DNA of 64,000 nucleotides, from NCBI GenBank assembly GCA_963846495.1, contig CAWJWP010000004.1, forward strand, positions 42,469 to 106,468. The letters run 5' to 3'. The first letter of the stretch is position 1. Every line of letters starts with the position of its first letter. The position numbers and the translations under genes were made by a program. Below are positions 39,013 through 50,546 of this stretch, piece after piece. The notes beneath the pieces were generated by a model. It worked only from the letters and a program-made list of their open reading frames with translations. It had not been told where the DNA came from and ran no database searches. The stretch comes from DASYQD01 sp963846495. GTDB lineage: Bacteria; Acidobacteriota; Thermoanaerobaculia; Multivoradales; JAIOJS01.

Positions 39013-42000
39013 ATGCCTGCCTCGACCTCGCTGCGCGTCCGTCTTGCCGCCCTCGCTGCTCTCGCCTTCGCCGCCGGCGCCGCTTCCGCCGCCGAGCTCA
39101 AGACCTCCACCTTCGGCGGCCTCTACGCCCGTCCCATCGGCCCGGCGGTGATGAGCGGCCGCATCGCCGACCTCGTCGCCACCCCGACCGATCCTTCGAT
39201 GATCTGGGTGGGCTCCGCCTCCGGCGGCCTCTGGCGCAGCAAGGACGCCGGCCTCACCTTCGAGCCCGTCTTCGACCAGGAGGCGGTGCAGTCGATCGGC
39301 GCCGTCGGCCTCGACCCCAACGACGCGAAGACCATCTGGGTGGGCACCGGCGAGCCGTGGACGCGCAACAGCACCTCGGTGGGCAACGGCGTCTACAAGT
39401 CGACCGACGGCGGCGACAGCTGGCAGCACCTCGGCCTCGAGAAGACCGAGCGCATCGAGAGCGTCACCGTCGACCCCAAGGACAGCAAGACGGCGTGGGT
39501 GTGCGCCCTCGGGCAGCTGTGGAGCGCCAACGAGGAGCGCGGCGTCTTCAAGACGAGCGACGGCGGCAAGACCTGGCAGAAGGTGCTCTACGTCGACCAG
39601 GACACCGGCTGCGGCGACCTCTCGCTCGACCCCGGCGACGGGCGCATCGCCTACGCCGGCATGTGGGAGTTCCGCCGCTACCCGTGGAGCTTCAGCAGCG
39701 GCGGCAAGGGGAGCGGCCTCTACCGCACGATGGACGGCGGCAAGACCTGGACGCGGTTGAGCGAGGGATTGCCGAAGGGCAACGTCGGCCGCATCGCGGT
39801 GGCGGTGGCGCCCTCGCGCACCAGCGTCGTCTACGCCGTCGTCGAGGCCAAGGACGACACCCGGCTCTACCGCTCCGACGACATGGGCGCCACGTGGCAG
39901 CCGAAAGCCACCAACCTCAACGTCGCGATACGCCCGTTCTACTTCGCGCGGCTGGTGGTCGATCCCACCGATTGGCAGCGCGTCTACAAGCCCGGGCTCA
40001 CGCTGTCGATCTCGCGCGACGGCGGCGACTCGTTCACCTCCCCCTTCACCGGCATGGGCGGCGGCTTCCACGGCGACCTCCACGCGCTGTGGATCGATCC
40101 GCGCAACCCGTACCACCTGATCCTCGGCACCGACGGCGGCGTCTACGAGTCGACCGACCGCGGCGGCAGCTGGCGGCACTTCCGCAACCTGCCGCTGTCG
40201 CAGGTCTACCGCGTCGGCTACGACCTCCAGCGCCCGTACAACGTCTACGTCGGCCTGCAGGACAACGGCTCCTGGATGGGGCCGTCCGCCGCCCCGGGCG
40301 GCGTGCAGAACCGGCACTGGAGCAACGTCGGCTTCGGCGACGGCTTCTGGACCTTCGCCGACCTGCAGGACGGCGACACCGTCTACTCCGAGATGCAGGG
40401 CGGCGGCCTCTTCCGCTTCAGCCGCAGGACCGGGGAGATCAAGCAGATCGCTCCCTTCCCGGAGGCTGGCGAGAAGAAGCTGCGCTTCAACTGGAACTCG
40501 CCTTACCTGCAGGGTCCGAGCGGCGCCCTCTACGTCGGCGCCCAGCACCTCTTCCGTTCGCGCGACAAGGGCGAGTCGTGGCAGCGCATCTCGCCCGACC
40601 TGACGACCAACGACCCGCAGAAGCAGAGGCAGCTCGAGTCGGGCGGCATCACCGTCGACGCCTCGGCCGCGGAGAACCACACCACCATCTACGCCATCGC
40701 CGAGTCGCCGAAGAACGCGCAGGTGCTCTGGGTGGGGACCGACGACGGCAACCTGCAGCTGTCGCGCGACGGCGGCGGCACGTGGACGAACCTCGTCGCC
40801 AAGGTGCCCGGCGTGCCGAAGAGCACGTGGGTGTCGCAGGTGGAGGCGAGCCCGCACGACGAGGCGACGGCGTTCGTCACCTTCGACGGCCACCGCATGG
40901 GCGACATGGAGACCTACGCCTACGTCACCTCTGATTTCGGCGCGACCTGGCGGCGCTTGGCGACCGACAGCGTCGACGGCTACGCCCACGTGCTGCGCCA
41001 GGACCCGGCGCGCGCGGAGCTGCTCTACCTCGGCACCGAGCACGGCCTCTGGCTGTCGATCGACGGCGGCGCGCACTGGGCGCGCTTCGACGGCGGGCTG
41101 CCGCGCGTGCCGGTGATGGACCTGAAGGTCCACCCGCGCGACGGCGACCTCATCGTCGGCACCCACGGCCGCGGCGTGTGGATCGTCGACGACCTCTCGC
41201 CGCTGCGCGCCTTGACGCCGGAGGTGATGGAAGCCGACTTCACGCTGCTGCCCGCCGAGGACGGCGTGCAGACGATCTCGGGGAGCTTGCAGGAGTTCCC
41301 CGGCAACGACGAGTTCTTCGCCGGCAACCCGCCGGAGGCGGCGGCGATCTTCTACTACCTGAAGAAGCGTCACGTCATCGGCGACTTCAAGGTCGAGGTC
41401 TTCGACGCGCAGGGGAAGCTCATCACCACCATTCCCGCCAGCGGCCGCGTCGGCGTCAACCACGTGCCGTGGCCGATGCGGCTCGACGCGCCGCAGATCC
41501 CCGCCGGCAACGAGATCCAGCCCGCCTTCGTCGGGCCCTTCGTGCCCGAGGGCACCTACACCTTCAAGGTGACGAAGGGTGCGGAGACCTACGCGGGCAA
41601 GGTGAAGCTCGTCGCCGACCCGCGCTCGCCGTACTCGACCGAGGACCGCGCGCTGCAGCAGAAGACGGCGCTGCAGCTCCACGACGACCTCGCCGACCTC
41701 ACCTACTTGACCGAGTCCGTCGTCGACCTGCGCGATCAGGCGCGCGCGCGGGCCGAGGCGGCGGGCAGCAAGCAGCCGCTCGGCAAGCGGCTCGACGCTT
41801 TCGGCGGTCACCTCGAAGAGCTGCGCCGGCAGCTCACCTCCAGCGACTCGACGGCGATCTCGGGCCAGGAGCTGTTGCGCGAGCGCATGGCCGAGCTCTA
41901 CGGCGCGGTGACCGGCTACCTCGGGCGGCCGACGGCTTCGCAGCTTGCGCGGGTCCCGGCGCTCGAGAAGGAGCTCGCCGACGTGCGGGCGAGCTACGAG

Positions 42001-42168
42001 AAGGTGATCGCCGTGTCGCTCGCGGCGCTCAACCGCGACCTCGCGGCGAAGAAGCTCGACCCGCTGGCGCCGCTCACCCGCGAGGCGTGGCAGGCGAAGA
42101 AGAAGAAGGGCGGCTCGAGCCCGGCGCTCGAGTCGTGGCTCGCCGCGCAGCCGCTGCGGCTGTTCTGA
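39013..42168 (+). CDS. Large secreted BNR/VPS10 (sortilin-like) propeller protein
   Basis: 1,051 residues, intact. Signal peptide to AAGAASAAEL; GAGAGGAG upstream of the ATG. Many BNR/Asp-box blades: SGGLWRSKDAGLTFEP, NGVYKSTDGGDSWQHL, RGVFKTSDGGKTWQKV, SGLYRTMDGGKTWTRL, LWLSIDGGAHWARF, indicating two seven-to-ten-bladed propellers. At ~760-900 there is an Ig-like part (VNHVPWPMRLDAPQ, FVPEGTYTFKVTKG) and a C-terminal coiled coil. This type is often labelled glycosyl hydrolase or sortilin, but in Bacteroidota and Acidobacteriota its role is unproven. An 1,300-codon open frame on the other strand is its shadow. Confidence 0.88.
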   Translation: MPASTSLRVRLAALAALAFAAGAASAAELKTSTFGGLYARPIGPAVMSGRIADLVATPTDPSMIWVGSASGGLWRSKDAGLTFEPVFDQEAVQSIGAVGLDPNDAKTIWVGTGEPWTRNSTSVGNGVYKSTDGGDSWQHLGLEKTERIESVTVDPKDSKTAWVCALGQLWSANEERGVFKTSDGGKTWQKVLYVDQDTGCGDLSLDPGDGRIAYAGMWEFRRYPWSFSSGGKGSGLYRTMDGGKTWTRLSEGLPKGNVGRIAVAVAPSRTSVVYAVVEAKDDTRLYRSDDMGATWQPKATNLNVAIRPFYFARLVVDPTDWQRVYKPGLTLSISRDGGDSFTSPFTGMGGGFHGDLHALWIDPRNPYHLILGTDGGVYESTDRGGSWRHFRNLPLSQVYRVGYDLQRPYNVYVGLQDNGSWMGPSAAPGGVQNRHWSNVGFGDGFWTFADLQDGDTVYSEMQGGGLFRFSRRTGEIKQIAPFPEAGEKKLRFNWNSPYLQGPSGALYVGAQHLFRSRDKGESWQRISPDLTTNDPQKQRQLESGGITVDASAAENHTTIYAIAESPKNAQVLWVGTDDGNLQLSRDGGGTWTNLVAKVPGVPKSTWVSQVEASPHDEATAFVTFDGHRMGDMETYAYVTSDFGATWRRLATDSVDGYAHVLRQDPARAELLYLGTEHGLWLSIDGGAHWARFDGGLPRVPVMDLKVHPRDGDLIVGTHGRGVWIVDDLSPLRALTPEVMEADFTLLPAEDGVQTISGSLQEFPGNDEFFAGNPPEAAAIFYYLKKRHVIGDFKVEVFDAQGKLITTIPASGRVGVNHVPWPMRLDAPQIPAGNEIQPAFVGPFVPEGTYTFKVTKGAETYAGKVKLVADPRSPYSTEDRALQQKTALQLHDDLADLTYLTESVVDLRDQARARAEAAGSKQPLGKRLDAFGGHLEELRRQLTSSDSTAISGQELLRERMAELYGAVTGYLGRPTASQLARVPALEKELADVRASYEKVIAVSLAALNRDLAAKKLDPLAPLTREAWQAKKKKGGSSPALESWLAAQPLRLF

Positions 42169-42220
42169 CCGTGAACGCTCGCTGACGAGGTGCGCCGGCG
42201 GCTACCGGGGTAGCTGACGG

Positions 42221-44006
<1,786 letters not shown>

Positions 44007-44203
44007 CGGGGTCGGTTCGCTAGAGCAAGGGTGATGCCCGGCAACGGTGTGGACCGACCGCGGGCGCGGGTGAGGGCGCGGATCGCAACGTTTTGTGCCG
44101 GCTCGGGGCTCGTTGTAGGACCCAGGCCGTCACGCAGCGTCGGCGATGCCGACGCTCGGTCGTGCGACACAAGCCCTGGCGCTGGAGACGTTTGTAGAAA
44201 CTG

Positions 44204-44224
44204 GCGCGGGTTCGGGACCCGCTG
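44204..44224 (-). terminator. Possible terminator of the tRNA-Asn transcript
   Basis: Arms GCGGGT (44,206-44,211) and ACCCGC (44,217-44,222) with a short T-run farther on in the minus strand (AGTTTCT). Another perfect hairpin AGCGTCGGC / GCCGACGCT lies at 44,136-44,156. The region 44,007-44,255 has no gene that I can support. Confidence 0.4.
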
Positions 44225-44255
44225 CTTGCAATTGCTACCGCTGGAGAGGAGGAGA

Positions 44256-44330
44256 TGGCTCCTGGGGAGGGAATCGAACCCCCGACCAATCGGTTAACAG
44301 CCGATCGCTCTACCGCTGAGCTACCCAGGA
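44256..44330 (-). tRNA. tRNA-Asn (GTT)
   Basis: Minus strand from 44,330. Acceptor TCCTGGG pairs with CCCAGGA; D arm GCTC/GAGC; anticodon arm ATCGG-CTGTTAA-CCGAT with anticodon GTT; T arm with TTCGATT loop; discriminator G and a genome-encoded CCA at 44,258-44,256. The plus-strand open frame across it (GIEPPTNRLTAD type) is the usual false ORF over a tRNA. Confidence 0.95.
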
Positions 44331-44422
44331 GCAGGGTTGGATGCGGGACATCCGAGAAGGCGACCGATCTTAGGAGCCGCCCTGCGGCCTGTCAATGCGA
44401 GCCGCGGGCGCCGCGAGCCGCC

Positions 44423-46179
44423 TCAGTTCGAGCCGGCGAGCCCCTCCGCGAACCGGTGGCGCAGCTCGCGCCGCACCGCCACTTTCCGCTCCTCCCGCTG
44501 CTGGCGCGCCGCCTCGGAATCGTCGTCGGCCCACAGCTCGTCGATCTCTTCCGCGCGGCCGGTGGCGTCCGACACCTGGGCCTGCAGGGTCTCGTCGCCC
44601 AGCTCGTCGGCCAGGCTGGCCGAGCCACCACATGCCGTTGTCGCTCTCGTCCCAGGACGACTCCGGCGCGCCCAGCGCGCGCACCAGCCACTCCCTCGCG
44701 GCCGCGGCGTTCCAGCCCGCGACGAGCTTGTAGAACCGGAACGACTCGTGCGACAAACCGTCGGTGGCGAGCAGCGCCGCGCTGAGGCGCTGGCGATGAT
44801 CCGCCGTCAACGCGGCGCCGAGGAGGGCCGGCCGCGGCTCGGCGCTCAGCAGGCCGCCGCTGCCGCGGAAGCGGTCGACGAGGAGCAGCAGGTCGGCGGC
44901 GGCAACGTCGGCGCTCACGTGAGCCTCAGCCGCGCGCTCGTCCAGCGCCGCGACCGCGACTCACCAGCTCGTCGATCACCTCGGCGTGCACGGAGGGCTC
45001 TTCCGCCGTCCCGACCAGCCACTCGACGATCTCGTCGACGTCCTTCTCGCCGCGCCGCTCGGCGCGGCGCTCGATGCGGGCGAGAGCGGCGAGCCGCGTC
45101 TCGTAGGCGGCGCGCTCGGCGTCGCTCAACTGCTTGATGCCGATGCCGTAGTCGGCGCCTTCGTAGAGCGGTCCTGCGCCGTCTTCGCTCTCGTCCTCCG
45201 AGCGGTCGAGGAACGCCAGCAGGCGTGTTCCGGGCTCGCTCTCGGCTTTCCAACCGGTGCCGTCCCAGTCGTACTCCCAGTGACGATAGGCGAGCGGGCG
45301 GTCGGGAAACGTTCCCTTGAAAACGGTTTCGACACGCAGCTCGGTGATCACGGTGACGCGTTTGTCGTGGCGCTCGACGACCGTGGAGGGCCCGGCGACG
45401 GCCGAGACGACGAGGTCGCTGCCGGCGAAGAGCTGCCGCAGCGGCGCCTGGCCGATGCCGCCGGCGATGCCGCCGGCGACGATGACCGGCGGGCTCGCCG
45501 TGAGGTCCGCGCGCTGCTGCTCGCCGGGCTGCACGGCGACGCCTCGGCGCATGCTGACCTCGAGGTTCTCGGCGCGGCCGCCGAGGTCGTAGATGCCGGC
45601 CGCGAGCGCGGCGAAGCGGAAGACGCCGTCGCTGCCGGTCGCCGCGGTCTGCATGCTGCCGTCGAAGACGTTGATGGCGATGACCTCGACGCCGGCGACC
45701 GGCGAGCCGTCCTCGCCGGCGACGCGGCCGAGCAGCCCGCCGGGCGCACCGTCGTAGGCGGGGCGCGCCGGCTGGCGTTCGCGGTCGCGATCGCCTTCAT
45801 CGGTCGAGGCGTCGACCGCGGCCGCGGCAGGCGCGCTGCGCTGCGCCGGCGCGCTGGCGGCGGCGAGCCACGCCGTCATCAACGTGGCGGCGACGGCGGA
45901 CGGCCGGCGGCGCGGCAGCAGCGTCGCGGCGGGCGGCGGCTCGAACGCCGGCGCCGTCACCAGCCGGCCGCCCTGCCGTGTCATCCGCGCGCACATCCTG
46001 CCGCGGCGCGCGTGCAGCTCGGCGTGGATGCTCGCCGCCGTCATCTGCGCGAAGTCGTAGACCTCGCGCTGGCACTCGGCGCAGAACCGCCGCGCGCCCT
46101 CGCCGTCCATCGTCTCCCACGACGTCGTGCACGGAGACCCGATCACCAGCCGATTCAACCGCTCGCTGCGCGTCGCCAT
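44423..46179 (-). CDS. Membrane-anchored protein with zinc-ribbon-like N-terminus and Carboxypep-regulatory domain, paralogue B (frameshifted)
   Basis: Residues 1-68 are a small Cys-rich module: SPCTTSWETM, RFCAECQREVYDFAQMT and RGRMCARMTR. Its spaced Cys (C-x4-W; C-x2-C; GRxCxR) form a family seen in Acidobacteriota and Planctomycetes, of unknown role. A hydrophobic stretch (SAVAATLMTAWLAAASA) follows, then a carboxypeptidase-regulatory fold (GRVAGEDGSPVAGVEVIAIN; DGVFRFAALAAGIYDL), and a ~300-residue helical tail rich in Glu/Arg (DERAAEAHVS, VDRFRGSGGLLSAEPRPALLG). Shifts near 44,960 and 44,620. The start lies 3 bp past the stop of paralogue A, with AGGAGG inside its 3' end, so both are one operon. 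Confidence 0.75.
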
Positions 46180-46182
46180 CGC

Positions 46183-47946
46183 CTACCTCCTCGCCCCGCG
46201 ATCAGGTGACGCGGCGAGCGTCACCGCGAACCGCTGTCGCAGCTCGCGGCGGAGCTCCAGCTGCCGCTCCTGGCGAAGCTTTCGCGTCTCTTCGGAATCG
46301 TCGCCGGGCCAGAGGTCCTCGACCTCTTCCTCCCGTTCGATGCTCTCCGTCACCAACGCCTGCAGGCCCTCGTCGCCCAGCTGCTCGGCCAGGCTCTCGA
46401 GCCACCACGACGCGTCCTCTTCCGCATCCCACTTCGACTCGGCGGCACCGAGCTGGCGCACCAGCCACTCCTTGGCGAGATCCGCGTCCCACCGCCTCAC
46501 CAGCTGGAAGAGCGTGAAGGACGAGTCTGACAACCCTTCTGTCGCGACCAGCGCCGCGGTGAGGCGCTGTCGGTGGTCCACGGTCAACGCGGCGCCGAGG
46601 AAGGCGGGCCGCGGCTCGGCGCTGAGCATCCCGCCGCTGCCGCGAAAGCGGTCGACGAGGCGCTGCAGGTCGGCGGCCGTCACCTCGACGCTCGCCTGGG
46701 CCGCCGCGGCGCGATCGGCGAGCGCAGCGGCGGCGTAGGCGAGCTCGTCGACGGCGTCGCCGCGGGTCAGCGGCTCCTCCGTCGTCGAGACCAGCCACTC
46801 GACGATCTCGTCGGGGTCCTTCTCGCCGCGACGCTCGGCGCGGCGCCCGAGGCGAGCCAGCGCCTCCAGTCGCGACTCGTAGGCGGTGCGTTCGGCATCG
46901 CTCAGCCGCTTCATGCCGGCACCCCACTCGGCAGCCTCGAGGATCACCCGCCCATCGTTCTCGGCCGCGCCCTCGTCCGGCTCGAGGAAGGCCACGATGC
47001 GCGTGCCGGGCTCGTACTCGGCGGCCCAATCTCGCCCCTCCTCGTCGTACTCCCAATGGCGATACACGACCGCGCGGTCGGACGAGATCGTTCCTTTGAA
47101 GAGCACCCCGACGCGGAGCTCGGTCAGCACGGTGAGCCGTTCGTCCTCGCGCTCGACGACCGTCGACGGCCCGAGGACGGCGGAGACGACGAGCTCGCTC
47201 CGTTCGAAGAGCTGGCGCAGCGGCGACTCCCCCACGCTGATGCCGCCTGAGGTGACGACTTCCGGGCGCGCGGTGAAGTCGGCGCGCAGCTGCTCCCCGG
47301 GCTGGACGACGATCCCTGCGTAGAAGTCGAGGTCATGGCCTTCGAGGTAGCCGGTGAGGTCATACATGCCGGCGGAGAGCGCGGCGAAGCGGAAGGAGCC
47401 GTCGCTACCGGTCGCCACCGTCTGCACGCTGCCGTCGAGCGCGTTGGCGGCGCTGACCTCGGCACCGGCGACAGGCGTGCCTTTCTCGTCAATCACACGC
47501 CCGAGCACCGCTCCCGACGCGCCGTCGTGAGCGCGCCGCGCCGGCGACCGCTCCGCCTCCGGTTCGGCCGTCGACGTATCGACCGCGGCAGGCGTGGCCT
47601 CGCTCGGCTGCGCCGCGGCGTTGGCGGCTGCCAGCCAGGCCGTCACCAGCGTGGCGGCAACCGTCGCGCCCCGCCACCGAGCGGGCGGGGCTGCGGCTTG
47701 CGGCGGCTCGACCGCCGGCGCCGTCAACAGTCGGCCACCGTGCCGCGTCATCCGCGCGCACATCCTGCCGCGGCGCGCGTGCAGCTCGGCATGGATGCTC
47801 GCCGCCGTCATCTGTGCGAAGTCGTAGACCTCGCGCTGGCACTCGGCGCAGAAACGTCGCGCGCCCTCGCCATCCATCGTCTCCCACGACGTCGTGCACG
47901 GAGACCCGATCACCAGCCGATTCAACCGCTCGCTGCGCGTCGCCAT
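46183..47946 (-). CDS. Membrane-anchored protein with zinc-ribbon-like N-terminus, paralogue A
   Basis: 587 residues, intact, same plan as the 44,423-46,179 gene. Residues 1-68 are identical in the two proteins, while the rest is clearly diverged. It has a membrane helix (TVAATLVTAWLAAANAAAQ), a carboxypeptidase-regulatory domain (GRVIDEKGTPVAGAEVSAAN; DGSFRFAALSAGMYDLTGYL), FERSELVVSAVLGPSTVVER, and the tail EEVEDLWPGDDSEETRKLRQER. The outside part may sense or bind something at the cell surface, with the Cys module in the cytoplasm; this is inference. Possible start upstream at 48,045 is not supported. Confidence 0.75.
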   Translation of the reverse strand: MATRSERLNRLVIGSPCTTSWETMDGEGARRFCAECQREVYDFAQMTAASIHAELHARRGRMCARMTRHGGRLLTAPAVEPPQAAAPPARWRGATVAATLVTAWLAAANAAAQPSEATPAAVDTSTAEPEAERSPARRAHDGASGAVLGRVIDEKGTPVAGAEVSAANALDGSVQTVATGSDGSFRFAALSAGMYDLTGYLEGHDLDFYAGIVVQPGEQLRADFTARPEVVTSGGISVGESPLRQLFERSELVVSAVLGPSTVVEREDERLTVLTELRVGVLFKGTISSDRAVVYRHWEYDEEGRDWAAEYEPGTRIVAFLEPDEGAAENDGRVILEAAEWGAGMKRLSDAERTAYESRLEALARLGRRAERRGEKDPDEIVEWLVSTTEEPLTRGDAVDELAYAAAALADRAAAAQASVEVTAADLQRLVDRFRGSGGMLSAEPRPAFLGAALTVDHRQRLTAALVATEGLSDSSFTLFQLVRRWDADLAKEWLVRQLGAAESKWDAEEDASWWLESLAEQLGDEGLQALVTESIEREEEVEDLWPGDDSEETRKLRQERQLELRRELRQRFAVTLAASPDRGARR

Positions 47947-48136
47947 TGCGATCCCTCCGGGGTGCCCTCCGCTCGCGGAGATGCTCGGCCTGGTAATTGG
48001 ACCCGCGAGAGCCCAAGGGGGAAACCAGTGCACGGCCGTTGGCACCCTCGTTGCTGAGGGGTGCTAATGGGGATGGGGGTCACGTTGGAGCCGATGAGCG
48101 GCTCCTTCGGATCGTCTATCCAGCAAGGGAGGGAGT

Positions 48137-48655
48137 ATGCGAACGAAGACTCTCGCGTGGATGCTGGCGGCCGTATTACCGTTGACGTTGGCCTGCAAGC
48201 CCACGGAGCAAGCGGAAAGCGACGACACGAGCGACACCGCGGCGCAGGCCACCCCCGCCGAGGTGCCGGGCACCGATGCTCCCGGCGACCTCAGCCCGGC
48301 CGAGGCGCAGACGATGATCGACGACGTCACCATCGGCCACAAGGTGACCGACGGCATCATCTCCCCCGAGGACCAGGGGGACGACTTCGCCCCCGGCGAT
48401 CCTGTCCACCTGACGATGAAAGTCGGCGATGCGCCGGCCGGGTCGGAAGTGAAGGTGATCTGGTACGGCCCCGGCGAGGCCAAGATCGGCGAGGACGCCA
48501 AGTCCGTCGTCAGCGGCGGTACGACCCTGGCCTTCCAGGCGCCCGACACCTCGTCGTGGCAGAAGGGCGACTACCGGGCCGAGATCTGGATCGGCGACGA
48601 GAAGGTCAACCAGCAGACCTTCAACCTCACCGACAAGAGCGGCGCCGGCCGCTAG
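48137..48655 (+). CDS. Small secreted lipoprotein
   Basis: 172 residues with a lipobox LTLACK (Cys 20), then an acidic low-complexity linker (ESDDTSDTAAQATPAEVPG). The C-terminal ~90 residues look like an Ig-type beta sandwich (DPVHLTMKVGDAPAGSEVKV, WQKGDYRAEIWIGDEKV). GGGAGGGAG lies in front of the ATG. Family unknown. Confidence 0.75.
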   Translation: MRTKTLAWMLAAVLPLTLACKPTEQAESDDTSDTAAQATPAEVPGTDAPGDLSPAEAQTMIDDVTIGHKVTDGIISPEDQGDDFAPGDPVHLTMKVGDAPAGSEVKVIWYGPGEAKIGEDAKSVVSGGTTLAFQAPDTSSWQKGDYRAEIWIGDEKVNQQTFNLTDKSGAGR

Positions 48656-48741
48656 CGGTCCGTTCACTCGTTCGTCAAGCGCGGCGGGCGGCCTTACGGC
48701 CCCCCGCCCGCTCGACGACACGGGACCTCTCTCCTAGTTTC

Positions 48742-50475
48742 CTAGTTGCTCGACGTGCTGTCGAGCAATGGCCAGGAGCGGGCGAGCAAGCGGGCAGGCT
48801 CGCGATCGCCTGGCAGCGCGCGCTGCCAGGCGGAAGCGGCGGCGCGGGCCGCTTCGGTGTCGCCGCTCGCCAGCGCGACCCGGACCGCCTGCTCGTGGAG
48901 TCGCCGAGCCGCCGGCCAGCGCCCGAGGGCGGTCGCCAGGCAGCGACGCGCTCCGTCGCGATCGCCGACCTCGAAGGCAAGAGCGGCGAGCCGCGACGCC
49001 AGCTCGGCGTCGGCTGCCGCTGGCAGCTCGAGCGCCTCGCCGCGGGCCCGCCCGGCGAGATACTCGAGCTCGGCATCGCGCGGCTCGACGTCGAGCCCGA
49101 TCGCCGCCCACTCCGCCGCGCGCGCCCGCTCGCCGCGGCGCAGCGCCACGACCGCGAGATAGCGCGCGGCGCGCGGATGCGCGTGACGCTGCATCGAACG
49201 GGTGAAAGCGTACGCCGCTTCGGCGAGCAGATCCTGGCGATAGAGGATCTCACCCGCGAAGGAAGCGGGGGCGGGAGCGCGAGGAAACTCCATCTCGAGA
49301 GCCAGCAGCTGCGCCAGTGCGACCTCGAGCTCGCCTCGGTCGCGCGAGGCGAGCGCCGCGTCGAGCCCGCGACGGAGCTCCCCTTCGCGCTCCGCGGCGG
49401 CGGCTTGAACGGCGATCGCCAACGCGGCGACGCCGATGGCGATGGCGGCCGCTTGCGTCCTCGCCGCGCGGCGGGGGCGCGGCGCGCGAGGGCGCGACAA
49501 AGTCGCCGCTGTGCAGAGGACGACCGCGCCCGGCAACCAGCTCGGATGGTGGGCGAGGCCGAGGAGGAGGGCGAGGGCGGCGGCGGCGAGGGCAGCCCGG
49601 CGGGAGCGAGTCGCCAGGCCGAGGCCGGCGAGAGGAACGACAGAGGTCAGCAGCCGCGGATCGCGAGCCACCCCGAGCTCGACTCCCAGAGCCACCGCCC
49701 CGATCGCCGCCAGCGCGGCCCACGGCAGCGCCGCGACCACGCGCGAGGTCGCCGGCGCGAACGCCCGCTGCCCGCCTCGCCACGCGGCGGCGATGACCAT
49801 CGCGCCGGCGAGCAGAAGCCAGTGCGCGAGATCCGCGAAGCCCCATCCGGGTGCCCATCCGGGTGACAGAGCTTGCGGCGCGGCGTGGGCGGCGAAATGA
49901 AGCGGGAAGACGGCGAGCGTGGCCCACCGCCAGCGGCCGGCGAGCGGGGGGCGCGAAGTCCAGGCGAGAAAGGGCAGCAGGAAGTCGGCCGCCACGCACG
50001 ACCAGTCGACGAGGCCGATCGGCGGCACGCCGTGCAGCCAGTCGGGCCCCACCGCCACCGTCCAGCGCCACCAGCCCGCGGCGCCGGCGGCCGTCTCCAC
50101 CAGCCAGCTCGTCGCGGCGAGCGCCAGCGCCGCGGCGGCGATTACCACTCCCAGGGAGGCCGGCGCGCTCCCCTCGCCAGCCAGCCGCTCGGCGAGCCAC
50201 CAGGCGAGGTAGGTGGCGATCGCCCACCCGGCGAGCTCCTGCAGAGGCACGTCGAAGATCGCCAGCCGCGGCCCCTGCAGGCGGTACGGAAAGCGACCGT
50301 CGAGCGCCTCCTCGGTGATCGCCCGGATGGCGAGGTGGCGGACCCATCCGTAGCCGGCGATCGCCGCCCAGAAGACGAGCGCTCGCCGCCGCTCGAGCGC
50401 CGCGAGCGAATGCGCGACGAGCAGCGCCAGCGCCAGCGCCGACGGCAGCAGGAGGAGAGCGTGGGTCGAGAGCAT
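48742..50475 (-). CDS. Polytopic membrane protein with C-terminal TPR region
   Basis: About 577 residues from ATG 50,475 (an alternative TTG is at 50,517). The first ~370 residues have about ten hydrophobic helices (LLLLPSALALALLVAHSLAAL; GVVIAAAALALAATSWLV; LLAGAMVIAAAW; LAGLGLATRS). The C-terminal ~200 residues are TPR-like (LDAALASRDRGELEVALAQ; RAAEWAAIGLDVEPRDAELEYLAG; GARRCLATALGRWP). The last residues LLDSTSSN match the ends of both rpoD copies. Diverges from the second sulfatase-like gene, suggesting joint use. Function unknown. Confidence 0.75.
   Translation of the reverse strand: MLSTHALLLLPSALALALLVAHSLAALERRRALVFWAAIAGYGWVRHLAIRAITEEALDGRFPYRLQGPRLAIFDVPLQELAGWAIATYLAWWLAERLAGEGSAPASLGVVIAAAALALAATSWLVETAAGAAGWWRWTVAVGPDWLHGVPPIGLVDWSCVAADFLLPFLAWTSRPPLAGRWRWATLAVFPLHFAAHAAPQALSPGWAPGWGFADLAHWLLLAGAMVIAAAWRGGQRAFAPATSRVVAALPWAALAAIGAVALGVELGVARDPRLLTSVVPLAGLGLATRSRRAALAAAALALLLGLAHHPSWLPGAVVLCTAATLSRPRAPRPRRAARTQAAAIAIGVAALAIAVQAAAAEREGELRRGLDAALASRDRGELEVALAQLLALEMEFPRAPAPASFAGEILYRQDLLAEAAYAFTRSMQRHAHPRAARYLAVVALRRGERARAAEWAAIGLDVEPRDAELEYLAGRARGEALELPAAADAELASRLAALAFEVGDRDGARRCLATALGRWPAARRLHEQAVRVALASGDTEAARAAASAWQRALPGDREPARLLARSWPLLDSTSSN
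48746..48768. repeat. 9-bp-arm palindrome at the gene end, shared with rpoD 3' ends
   Basis: Arms TTGCTCGAC and GTCGAGCAA around GTGCT, just before the stop. The core TCGACGTGCTGTCGA recurs at 59,611-59,625 in one rpoD end and with changes at 57,160. May act as a transcription-end hairpin inside the coding tail. Confidence 0.55.
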
Positions 50476-50546
50476 CGCGGTGGGCTCCAAGGCTGGCGCG
50501 CCAGGCAGGGCAGGCAAAAGCAGGCCGATGCTAACCTCGATCGCAC

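Noticed and set aside
37909..41811. 1,300-codon minus-strand open frame
   Set aside because: Antisense shadow of the BNR protein; composition is only Arg/Ala/Val/Gly with no domain.
44255..44785. Plus-strand ORF with GIEPPTNRLTAD text
   Set aside because: It is the complement of tRNA-Asn, a known annotation artefact.
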